This document shows positions 24,152-30,898 of a stretch of DNA of 64,000 nt, one piece after another (within the stretch, counting starts at the first letter, position 1; every line of letters starts with the position of its first letter). Below the pieces are notes generated by a model. It made no database searches and was not told the origin of the DNA. It saw only the letters and a program-made list of their open reading frames with translations. The DNA comes from Pseudomonas nitroreducens (GTDB lineage: Bacteria; Pseudomonadota; Gammaproteobacteria; Pseudomonadales; Pseudomonadaceae). The stretch is taken from positions 1-64,000 of the forward strand of contig NZ_JACHLI010000032.1 of the NCBI RefSeq assembly GCF_014204515.1, written 5' to 3'. The position numbers and the translations under genes were made by a program.

Positions 24152-25173
24152 TGCAGGGTCTCCTGAGTGATTCGTTTCTGCGCGATGTAGTAGACCTGTG
24201 CGCCCGCTCGCAGATAGGTCGCAGTCTCCGGCGGTGCAATCGCCGGCTTCGCAATTGCGTCGTGGCTGAAGCCAACGGCAATAGCGCCTTTGGCCTGCAT
24301 TTTATTGATCAGATCGCGGTAGACGGCATCCCAGGCCAGCACCAGGGTGAATAGGCCGGCGCCGGCAGACGCATCCAGAAGATCGGTTACGACGGATGAC
24401 GTGCCAGGATCATTGGCCGAGCGCACCAGCATGTCGGCAGTCATGGGAGAGCAGACCTCGATCTCGACCAGGTAGGACTTAGCCAGCGCTGCGCGCTCGG
24501 AGGAGTCGAAATGGGCAACCATGTGGCCCTTGTAGTTCGTCGAACCGATAGCAAGGGCGACAGCAAGAGTCTGGTCGTCGTTGGCTCCATGGACGATGAT
24601 CCGCTTGGCATTGCCGGGCGCGCCGCGCAGCAGGGATGCCAGGCCCAGTCCTTCAGAACGCACGAAGAGGATCTTGTTGGGCAGCGGGTTCTCTTCCACG
24701 CCGTCAGCGCACAGGACGATTTCCGCGTCCTCGGCGCCGCGCTCAGCCAGGAGCATCTCCAGCAAGTGCAGGGTGCTGGCGCCTTTCCAGCCGACCACCA
24801 GGGTATGACCGGCCAGGTCGGAGTAGTCCATGTTGCCCTTCAAGCGGTTTCTCCATTTGTCGATCAGGTTGGCGGTGCAGGTGCCGATTACGGCGGTGAT
24901 GATGCCAATACCGCCCAGCATGACCCAGATGGCAGTGAAGTAGCGGGCGAACGGGCTCTGCGGCGAGAGATCGCCATAGCCAACGGTGGTGGTGGTCGTC
25001 ACGTACCAGTAGAGGAAGTTCGCGAACACGTCGGTGATGTGCGTTTCACCACAGGCGCGCAGCACGACGTAAGTGGTGGCCAGGTGGATGGCCATCGCCA
25101 CGAACAGGTAACCCCAGCCGACACGTTTGGACATCCAATCGCCGAGCCGGCGGAGCAAGAGCAGGAAAGGCAT
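24148..25173 (-). CDS. K+ channel with RCK (TrkA-N) domain
   Basis: Two-helix ligand-gated potassium channel of 341 residues: TM1 about 17-38, selectivity filter TTTVGYGDLS with TVGYGD at 63-68, TM2 about 78-106, then a cytoplasmic Rossmann RCK domain starting at GHTLVVGWKGASTLHLLEM (about 118) with helices and strands to the end. RCK channels like MthK are gated by Ca2+ or nucleotides. The Rossmann glycine motif here is GWKGAS, not the canonical GxGxxG, so nucleotide binding is uncertain. It lies between rhomboid and yjfK-like genes, an insertion relative to E. coli yjfIJKLMC. A role in membrane-potential or stress sensing is inferred. Confidence 0.88.
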   Translation of the reverse strand: MPFLLLLRRLGDWMSKRVGWGYLFVAMAIHLATTYVVLRACGETHITDVFANFLYWYVTTTTTVGYGDLSPQSPFARYFTAIWVMLGGIGIITAVIGTCTANLIDKWRNRLKGNMDYSDLAGHTLVVGWKGASTLHLLEMLLAERGAEDAEIVLCADGVEENPLPNKILFVRSEGLGLASLLRGAPGNAKRIIVHGANDDQTLAVALAIGSTNYKGHMVAHFDSSERAALAKSYLVEIEVCSPMTADMLVRSANDPGTSSVVTDLLDASAGAGLFTLVLAWDAVYRDLINKMQAKGAIAVGFSHDAIAKPAIAPPETATYLRAGAQVYYIAQKRITQETLQ

Positions 25174-25231
25174 AACTCGTCCTGAGCCTCAAAGTGGCGA
25201 CATAATATTACCGAAATTGTCAGTGCGTCAA

Positions 25232-25786
25232 TTAGGTGGTAATTGCGCGTGCGCCCAGCTTTTCAGTCAGGTAGGCGTAGGCATAGCCGGCCCAGGCGCC
25301 GCAGATGTGTGCCTCGAAAGAAACGTAGGCGCGCGGCATGAAGCCCCAGATCATGGAGCCGTAACCGACGAGCACAACGGCACCGATCATCAGCGACTTG
25401 AAGCTCTTCTTGTACCAGGCGGTGGCCAGCAGATAGGCCCAAAGCCCGAAGATGAGGCCGCTGGCGCCCACGTGGTTTGCATCCCGGCCGATCAGCCATA
25501 CGGCACCGCCGCCCACGACGATGATGAACAGGCAGAGCTTCAGGTAGCGGTTACGCTCGCCAGCGACCACCAGGATGGATAGCGGCACGAAAGCGACGAG
25601 GTTCCCTAGCAGGTGCACCATGCTGGCGTGCAGGAACGGGGAGAGGGCAATACCCGGCAGCCCGGCGACGGAGCGTGGGATGATCCCGAACTGGTTGATC
25701 CAGCCGGCGGTGACGAAGTTGACCATGAACAGCATCACCATTGCGCAGGCCGCCCAGGTAATGAGCTTTGTCTCTTTGTGCAGCAT
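25232..25786 (-). CDS. Rhomboid-family intramembrane serine protease
   Basis: Six-helix rhomboid core in 184 residues with the catalytic Ser109 in HVGASGLIFG and His160 in FEAHICGAWAGYAY, plus HLLGNLVAF (His58, Asn62) for the oxyanion site. Rhomboids cut single-span membrane proteins within the membrane. ATG 25786 with GGAG 8 bases upstream is preferred over the upstream extension. It follows the PspA-like gene and precedes the K+ channel, so candidate substrates are the lipoprotein, the SPFH protein or another membrane protein encoded here; this is inference. Confidence 0.88.
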   Translation of the reverse strand: MLHKETKLITWAACAMVMLFMVNFVTAGWINQFGIIPRSVAGLPGIALSPFLHASMVHLLGNLVAFVPLSILVVAGERNRYLKLCLFIIVVGGGAVWLIGRDANHVGASGLIFGLWAYLLATAWYKKSFKSLMIGAVVLVGYGSMIWGFMPRAYVSFEAHICGAWAGYAYAYLTEKLGARAITT

Positions 25787-25842
25787 CTCAATTCTCCAAA
25801 AAGAAAGGCGGGCGCCCAAGGACGCCCGCCTTCAGGATGGCC

Positions 25843-26529
25843 TTACTTCTTGCTCAGGCTCTCCAGGATCGCCTTGGCGTCGTAGTTTTCGTTCTGGCCG
25901 ATGCCGGCAGCCTGGAACTTGTCTTCCAGGCTTTTGCCGCTCAGTTGGCCGTCCAGTTCTTCGGCGGCCTCGAGCTGGGCGTCCTTCTGGTTCAGGGTGT
26001 CCTCGGCACGCTGCAGGGCGCCCATGGCCGAGTTCAGGCCTTTGCCGGAGGAGCCAGTACTGGCGCTGATCGAGGCACGGGATTCCTGGATGGCCTTGCG
26101 AGCACGAGTGCGATCCAGCTGGCTCGTGACCTTTTTGATGTCGCCTTCGGACTTGGTGAAGATAGTCTGCTGCTGGTCGCGGAAGGTTTCGAACTGCTTC
26201 AGATCAGTCGCCACCAGGTCGCGCTGCTGGCGCAGGTTGCCGATCTCGCCGGCAGCCTCCATGGCCAGGTCAGTCAGACCCTTCTCCTGGGCCTGGCGGC
26301 ACTTGTTTTCCATCGACTCGACTTGGGTGTTGAGGTCGTCCAGCTCTTTACGCTTGAGCTTGACCTTGGCGTTGAGGTCGATCACGGCGAGGCGGGCCTT
26401 ATCCTGGTTAGCCCTGGCTTCACGCAGGTACTGTTCGGCGGTGTCGGTGGACAGGCCGTCAGCGGTTTCTTCCATCTTGCCGTTGAAACGGTTCTGGATG
26501 GCTTTGATGATGTCTTTGAAAGCGCTCAT
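25843..26529 (-). CDS. yjfJ: PspA/IM30 family membrane-stress protein (YjfJ)
   Basis: A 228-residue ESCRT-III-like protein: short amphipathic start MSAFKDIIKAIQNRFNGK, then long charged coiled-coil helices (residues about 40-150, with KVKLKRKELDDLNTQVESME) and an acidic Ala/Glu C terminus. PspA proteins polymerise on the inner membrane to keep it sealed during stress. The YjfJ branch lacks the pspABC partners and pairs with YjfI, as here: the DUF2170-like gene ends 14 bases upstream. Second gene of the operon. Confidence 0.9.
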   Translation of the reverse strand: MSAFKDIIKAIQNRFNGKMEETADGLSTDTAEQYLREARANQDKARLAVIDLNAKVKLKRKELDDLNTQVESMENKCRQAQEKGLTDLAMEAAGEIGNLRQQRDLVATDLKQFETFRDQQQTIFTKSEGDIKKVTSQLDRTRARKAIQESRASISASTGSSGKGLNSAMGALQRAEDTLNQKDAQLEAAEELDGQLSGKSLEDKFQAAGIGQNENYDAKAILESLSKK

Positions 26530-26543
26530 GGAGGTGCTCCTGG

Positions 26544-27230
26544 TCAGTTGGTTTGGGTGTTGCTGACGAGAACCGGCTGGAACTCGCGCATGGCCTTCAT
26601 GGTGTTTTCGGCCAGGGTTACCACTTCCTTGACGATGTCGGCCAGGCTGGAGCCGGAGCTCAGCGTGCCGTACATGATGTACCAGTCCTGCTCGTCTTCG
26701 TTCTGTTCGATGGAGACGGCGGACAGTTCAAACAGAGCGCGGGAGCGCAGAATACCTTCGTTGAAGGCAGCACTGTCAGCGACCTGGGTGACGGGGAACA
26801 GGTTGGTTTCGAAGAGCGTTTGCTCGCCGGCACAGGCACCGAAGATCTCCAGGTCGCCGTGTTCGTGGCTGACGATGTGGATCGACGTGTTCATGCCGCC
26901 AACTTGAGTGACGGTCATGCCCGGAATCTGGCCAATCAGGGCTTTGGCCAGGGATTCGGTGCTCCAAGCGGTCGGTGCGGTCATCAGTGACTCCAGTTCA
27001 GAGGGGGTGGTGCCGGCTTCAACTGGCCGGCGCAGTCGTTGTTCGATCCCCTTGAGGATCGACTTGTTCTCAGGCAATACCCAGGCTTCGACACGAATCA
27101 GGCCGGCTTCATGAAGGCGATCCTTGCGGGCCTTTTCGTAGTCGGCGGACGTCTTTTTAGGGATATTTGCACTTCGCCCGGTCAGACTGCCTTTGGCAGA
27201 GCCTTTCTGGGATTTCTTATCGGCAGACAT
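26544..27230 (-). CDS. yjfI: DUF2170 protein (YjfI family) with N-terminal extension
   Basis: First gene of the yjf-like operon, 228 residues. The C-terminal half (about residues 95-228) fits DUF2170: GDLEIFGACAGEQTLFETNL, VTQVADSAAFNEGILRSRALFELSAVS, WYIMYGTLSSGSSLADIVKEV and TLAENTMKAMREFQPVLV (quoted in pieces). E. coli YjfI is shorter; here an additional basic N terminus (residues 1-75) contains YEKARKDRLHEAGLIRVEAW, similar to short plasmid DNA-binding proteins of the ribbon-helix-helix type. If that is right, YjfI may bind the double palindrome just upstream of its promoter and regulate the operon. This is inference. Confidence 0.8.
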   Translation of the reverse strand: MSADKKSQKGSAKGSLTGRSANIPKKTSADYEKARKDRLHEAGLIRVEAWVLPENKSILKGIEQRLRRPVEAGTTPSELESLMTAPTAWSTESLAKALIGQIPGMTVTQVGGMNTSIHIVSHEHGDLEIFGACAGEQTLFETNLFPVTQVADSAAFNEGILRSRALFELSAVSIEQNEDEQDWYIMYGTLSSGSSLADIVKEVVTLAENTMKAMREFQPVLVSNTQTN

Positions 27231-27257
27231 CGATACATCTCTTCTGCAATTTCCTAG

Positions 27258-27286
27258 ATATTATCGATGCGGAATTTGGGCGTCAA
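27258..27286 (-). promoter_or_regulatory. Strong sigma70 promoter of the yjf-like operon
   Basis: Minus strand: TTGACG (27286-27281), 17-base spacer, TAATAT (27263-27258), placing the start of transcription near 27251, about 20 bases before the ATG. It is one of the best promoter matches in the window. Confidence 0.8.
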
Positions 27287-27287
27287 T

Positions 27288-27327
27288 ATCCTCACCGGTG
27301 AGAATCTTAAACATCACCGGTGAGGAT
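27288..27327. promoter_or_regulatory. Double palindrome upstream of the yjf-like promoter
   Basis: Two copies of the 10-bp palindrome TCACCGGTGA (27292-27301 and 27314-27323), centre to centre 22 bp, themselves arranged as a larger inverted repeat with arms ATCCTCACCGGTG and CACCGGTGAGGAT. They lie just upstream of the -35 box, centred about -45 and -67 from the expected start, two helical turns apart, as expected for a dimeric activator. The outer inverted repeat could alternatively act as a terminator of the gene ending at 27333, but no T tract follows. Confidence 0.65.
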
Positions 27328-27332
27328 CTGAG

Positions 27333-27923
27333 CTAGCGGTGCGGGGAGACGAAGGGGGTGCCGTTGAGACCATCCAGCGGATGATATTCCTTGAGCGCCA
27401 GGATCACCTGCGGGTTAGCTGCACGCAGTATTTCGTAGGGCGATATCTTGCTGGGGCCCGCGCCATTGGTGGGCTTGAAGAGGAGGCCGACGTCGGTGTG
27501 CAGCACATGACGGCTCCAGGTAGCTTCCAGGTGTGATCGGTTGTCCAGCCAATACGCGTAGTTGCGCATCAGGAAGAAAAGCGCGATTCCGCGCCAGGTG
27601 TTGTTGGAGAGGTCGGTATCCAGCTTGGCCAGGTGCGTCATCAGCGGCCCGTACTTCTTGAACATGGCCTTGCGGATGTCAACGGCCCAGCCTGCAGCCT
27701 TCTCAGGCCCGTTCATCACGGGAAGATCGAATGGGAAGGGCTGCTCCTCGTAGGTGCCCTTGACCCACTCATCGACCTGCTTGCGGCATTCCTGGCACAT
27801 CCAGGTCTTGTACTCGGCTTTCTGCCCGGCGAGGTCGCGACGTCCACGATAGGTGAAATCGTTGAGTTCCGGGTGCCCACAAGCCATGTGGACTTCGCTG
27901 TAGGACTTAACCGCGCTGAGCAT
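27333..27923 (-). CDS. Hypothetical zinc-binding protein, 196 aa
   Basis: Function not recognised. Near the N terminus MACGHPE and MCQECRKQVDEW provide three cysteines and a histidine (about residues 15-46), a probable zinc knuckle of the type used for nucleic acid or protein binding. The remainder is helical with Trp/Tyr-rich segments (FFLMRNYAYWLDNRSH). It ends at a double palindrome that belongs to the next transcription unit. It is the last gene of a minus-strand group headed by the sigma factor. Confidence 0.7.
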   Translation of the reverse strand: MLSAVKSYSEVHMACGHPELNDFTYRGRRDLAGQKAEYKTWMCQECRKQVDEWVKGTYEEQPFPFDLPVMNGPEKAAGWAVDIRKAMFKKYGPLMTHLAKLDTDLSNNTWRGIALFFLMRNYAYWLDNRSHLEATWSRHVLHTDVGLLFKPTNGAGPSKISPYEILRAANPQVILALKEYHPLDGLNGTPFVSPHR

Positions 27924-27953
27924 GTTTGCTCTCCATTTCCCTTCAAAAGGGAG

Positions 27954-28178
27954 TTAACGCTTTCTGGTGAACCCCGCCGCTGCTTTAACCGACATAAGCG
28001 TCTCAAGATCAAGCACGACGGGGATAACTGTGTCGACTCCGCAGTGCGGGCAAAAGGCAGTCTGCCCTTTGTCACACCACTGGGTTACCTCTTCGAAGCT
28101 CACGTGCTTCAAGCAACAGTAGCAACAGCCATTTCCCTCTGCCTTAAGCGACCCATAGTTCCTGGACGCCATCGGCAT
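27954..28178 (-). CDS. Small zinc-ribbon protein, 74 aa
   Basis: A small protein with two Cys pairs, CYCC near residue 17-20 and CPHC near 43-46, plus the sequence GVDTVIPVV, matching a common family of small cytosolic zinc-ribbon proteins in proteobacteria (CPxCGxDxVI). The start is placed at ATG 28178, after AAGG about 10 bases upstream and overlapping the end of the sigma-factor gene by 35 bases; ATG 28172 is possible. Function unknown. Confidence 0.6.
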   Translation of the reverse strand: MPMASRNYGSLKAEGNGCCYCCLKHVSFEEVTQWCDKGQTAFCPHCGVDTVIPVVLDLETLMSVKAAAGFTRKR

Positions 28179-29055
28179 ATAGAGCGCGGCCTTGTCGTTG
28201 CGCCCTGCGACGGTTGAACTCTCTTTTTGTGATGATTCCATGGTCGTGCACGGCCTCTCGGAGCTTTTGTTGGGATCGGACGTCGAGCTGTCTGACGCGC
28301 TCGGCGCTGATACCCAATTCTATGCCGATTTCCTTGTTGGTCGGGCACTTTTCGCCATCCTGAAGGTAGCGCATGGTGATGATCGATGCGGACTTCTCAT
28401 CGAGAATATTGCTGATATTGCTGATCAGCTCGCCTGTTATCCGGGCGTGCTCATCGCGTAGGATCTCGGCCTCAACATCGCCACTTTGAAGACCCTCGTG
28501 GTCTTCAGCCTCCAGTGCTTCGCTATCGTGCTCGAGGTAGTTGTCGTGCATCGCGCTGTGCGCATACTTCACATGCGCTTCCGATACACCCAGCTCGGAT
28601 GCGATGGCCTCTACCTGGCTCTGGCGTATGTCGGGCCCCACGCCGCACTTGAGCAGTCGCCGGAACGCTGCATGGAAGGGCTTCGAGTGCTCGGGAACAC
28701 TGACCAGGCCCCAGTTGACGATGCAACGCCGGCCGCTCTTGTGCATCAGACGGACTTTGGCGTAGGCGAAGAACGGGTAAGCCCCGGTGAACTTAAACTC
28801 CCGAGCGCAGTGGATCAGCTCTTCCATGCATTCCTGGAAGGTGTCCTCCTGGTTAAGTCGGTAGCGGAAACGCTTGGCAACTTCGTGGCACAGCCCGCTA
28901 TGCGCCAGCAGAATTCGTTCAAGGCTCTTGCCGCACCCGGTCTGCTGGTACTTGGCCACCAGCTCAGCGACTTCCGCGAACGACGGGTAGCCGAGGAGGG
29001 CGCCCGCGCACTTGAGGGCCTGGAGGGTGATCGGTTGCTGTGCGATAGTTGCCAT
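28144..29055 (-). CDS. Sigma-70-like factor, RpoH/RpoD-like region 2 and 4
   Basis: Predicted alternative sigma factor of 303 residues. A region-2-like helix set includes FQECMEELIHCAREFKF followed by GAYPFFAYAKVRLMHK (aligned with the -10 recognition helices), and region 4 is clear: EKCPTNKEIGIELGISAERVRQLD (given in parts: TNKEIGIELGIS, AERVRQL) with the classical helix-turn-helix. It would redirect host RNA polymerase to element promoters. ATG 29055 is used; upstream frame to 29100 begins with TTG only. The promoter gap with the divergent PTH2-like gene holds a compound palindrome. Which promoters it serves is unknown. Confidence 0.8.
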   Translation of the reverse strand: MATIAQQPITLQALKCAGALLGYPSFAEVAELVAKYQQTGCGKSLERILLAHSGLCHEVAKRFRYRLNQEDTFQECMEELIHCAREFKFTGAYPFFAYAKVRLMHKSGRRCIVNWGLVSVPEHSKPFHAAFRRLLKCGVGPDIRQSQVEAIASELGVSEAHVKYAHSAMHDNYLEHDSEALEAEDHEGLQSGDVEAEILRDEHARITGELISNISNILDEKSASIITMRYLQDGEKCPTNKEIGIELGISAERVRQLDVRSQQKLREAVHDHGIITKREFNRRRAQRQGRALYADGVQELWVA

Positions 29056-29090
29056 CCTAGGCCGCCCATCTGAGTTGAGATGCGCCAAGC

Positions 29091-29127
29091 TTAGTGACAA
29101 AGTGACATGATGTCAACCTGTCACTAA
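29091..29127. promoter_or_regulatory. Compound palindrome between sigma factor and PTH2-like genes
   Basis: Outer inverted repeat TTAGTGACA (29091-29099) and TGTCACTAA (29119-29127) encloses an inner palindrome TGACAT-g-ATGTCA (29103-29115). TGACA/TGTCA half-sites therefore occur four times at regular spacing. Likely a regulator-binding site controlling both divergent genes; related to the site at 6528-6552. Confidence 0.6.
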
Positions 29128-29190
29128 GATGCTCTTTTATGTGGAAATTCCAACCCCCTGAGACAAAATTCTTTTCGAAGGAATCGAGCA

Positions 29191-29919
29191 ATGCTGAACA
29201 TCTACGTTCGCAACGACCTCAACATGCGCCTGGGCAAGCTGGCCTCCCAGTGCGCGCACTCTCTCACCAAAGCGGTGCTTGCGGGGTTCAGCCAGCGGCC
29301 GGATGGCCGGCTTCAGCTCACCAGGAGCGACTACCTCGTTCTGTTGGATTTCATCTGCTATCCGGAGGTGAAGATCAACCTCGTCCCAGAGCAGGAGATT
29401 CTGGCACTGGCTGGCAAGGCCCACTTGGTGATCGACAACGGGCACACCGAGTTTCACGGGGTTCAGACACTAACGGCAGCGTCCGAGAGTATCTTCCCCG
29501 AGTTTCGCGAGGAGACACTTACTGACCCAACGGGAAAGTCGGACGCGCCGATAAGGCAGTATCTGATCTTCAGCAAGGAAAAGAAGCCGTCCAAGGAGAG
29601 AGCATGCGAAATGGCCGCTCACGCCCAGGTACGGCAACTGGCAGTCGATCTTCAATGGGAATGCGCGCTCTTCGAAGGGGACTTCGTCGTCCTCCCGCCG
29701 CTTAACCCTCAGCTTGAATGCTGGCTCCGTAGCGGGTACGGCAAGATCGCAGTGTCGGTGACCACGCAGAAGGAGTTGGTTCAGGCTGACGAAAAACTTT
29801 GTGGCATCGAGGGCATGAAGACTACCCTAGTCGCCGTAGGGGACTCCCTTGCACTGGCCACCAGCCCGGCCATCGCCGCGCACCTTGCGGATATCACTGG
29901 GTCGATGAAGTTGCTCTGA
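29191..29919 (+). CDS. PTH2-like protein (peptidyl-tRNA hydrolase 2 fold)
   Basis: Residues 13-23, RLGKLASQCAH, match the active-site signature of PTH2 (R-x-GK-x-x-x-Q-x-x-H), and the C-terminal half from about residue 130 has KIAVSVTTQKELVQADEKL followed by MKTTLVAVGDSLAL (about 210-223), like the final strands of that fold. PTH2 releases peptides from peptidyl-tRNA; phage and plasmid relatives may act on other aminoacyl or peptidyl adducts. At 242 residues it is about twice the usual 115-120 because of an insertion around residues 60-130. ATG 29191 has AAGGA 9 bases upstream. It precedes an ATP-grasp gene by 105 bases. Confidence 0.65.
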   Translation: MLNIYVRNDLNMRLGKLASQCAHSLTKAVLAGFSQRPDGRLQLTRSDYLVLLDFICYPEVKINLVPEQEILALAGKAHLVIDNGHTEFHGVQTLTAASESIFPEFREETLTDPTGKSDAPIRQYLIFSKEKKPSKERACEMAAHAQVRQLAVDLQWECALFEGDFVVLPPLNPQLECWLRSGYGKIAVSVTTQKELVQADEKLCGIEGMKTTLVAVGDSLALATSPAIAAHLADITGSMKLL

Positions 29920-30023
29920 CCCACTCCCGTGCCTGTACGCAGCTCACAGCCACGTGTGAGCTCGTAATGCGCCAGCCACCTTCCGCCTGACCTACAGCCA
30001 CTGTCGAATTTGAGGAGAGTAGG

Positions 30024-30851
30024 GTGAGTACCCAGTTTTTGCTGCAGCAGAGCATGCTTGAGCGCACTGGCCAGTCTGACCTGCCAGAGGTGCTCCGCGC
30101 CGCCGGCATCAGATTCCACCTGGTGGAGTCGTTGGACAGCTGCCGGGTGGTAGCTGACCAGGATGTCCCTCAGGTGCTGTATGGGGCCATCAAGTGGGTT
30201 GTTGATGCCAACAAACAGCTCTCCCTGATCCCTGGGATGTACTACGACGATAAGCGCTTCAACTGCTCTGACTACATGCGCCGGCTTCCCCTGGAAATTG
30301 TTGCGAATGGCGACGGTGTTTATATGCCGTTTGGCGACTTCCGGCGCCGGGTCGACCAGGTGATGAACCTTTTCCAGGTTGACGAACTGTTTCTGAGGCC
30401 AGACGGTGGGAGTAAGACGTTTACAGGCTTCACCATCACGCGCGAGAACGCTGCATTCGAGATCAGTAGCCTGGATCAGCTGACTGGCGTGGTTGATGGA
30501 ACGATGATCCTGGTGGCGCCGGCAAAGACCATCTCAGCCGAGTACCGCTTCTGGATCGTGAATCGAAAAGTCGTCACTGGCAGCCAGTACCGGGTTCAGG
30601 GCAGAGACGAGACGTCGCAACACGTTGATCCTGCGTGTTTGACTATCGCAGAGCGAGTGGCCACGCTCCCATATCAGCCTGATGTCGCTTACACCTGCGA
30701 CGTGGCCATGATAGGCCAGACCCCCATGGTTATTGAGCTGAACGCCATGTCCACCTCGGGCTTGTACGAGTGTGACCGTGCAGTTCTGTTCCAGACGCTG
30801 GCCGTAGCTGCGAAGCTCGAATATGATGGAATTCTGTCGAGAGAGGGCTGA
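30024..30851 (+). CDS. ATP-grasp ligase, R2K-like clade
   Basis: A second ATP-grasp protein (275 residues), related in layout to the one at 18310-19437. Seen: DELFLRPDGGSKTFTGFTI (about residues 117-135) with the phosphate-loop Lys, EYRFWIVNRKVVTGSQYR (about 173-190) and a closing VIELNAMSTSGLY (about 235-247) with Glu-x-Asn. GTG 30024 has GGAG about 9 bases upstream. It probably forms a peptide or aminoacyl bond; pairing with a PTH2-like hydrolase gene suggests that one makes and the other removes a tRNA- or peptide-linked group. This is inference from adjacency. Confidence 0.75.
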   Translation: MSTQFLLQQSMLERTGQSDLPEVLRAAGIRFHLVESLDSCRVVADQDVPQVLYGAIKWVVDANKQLSLIPGMYYDDKRFNCSDYMRRLPLEIVANGDGVYMPFGDFRRRVDQVMNLFQVDELFLRPDGGSKTFTGFTITRENAAFEISSLDQLTGVVDGTMILVAPAKTISAEYRFWIVNRKVVTGSQYRVQGRDETSQHVDPACLTIAERVATLPYQPDVAYTCDVAMIGQTPMVIELNAMSTSGLYECDRAVLFQTLAVAAKLEYDGILSREG

Positions 30852-30898
30852 TTTTTCTTATCAGTCTGTAGGAAATGACCCGAAGCTATGGAGGCTAT

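Noticed and set aside
27288..27327. Simple terminator reading of the large inverted repeat
   Set aside because: No T tract on either strand and the repeat is made of two smaller palindromes at helical spacing, which fits an operator better.
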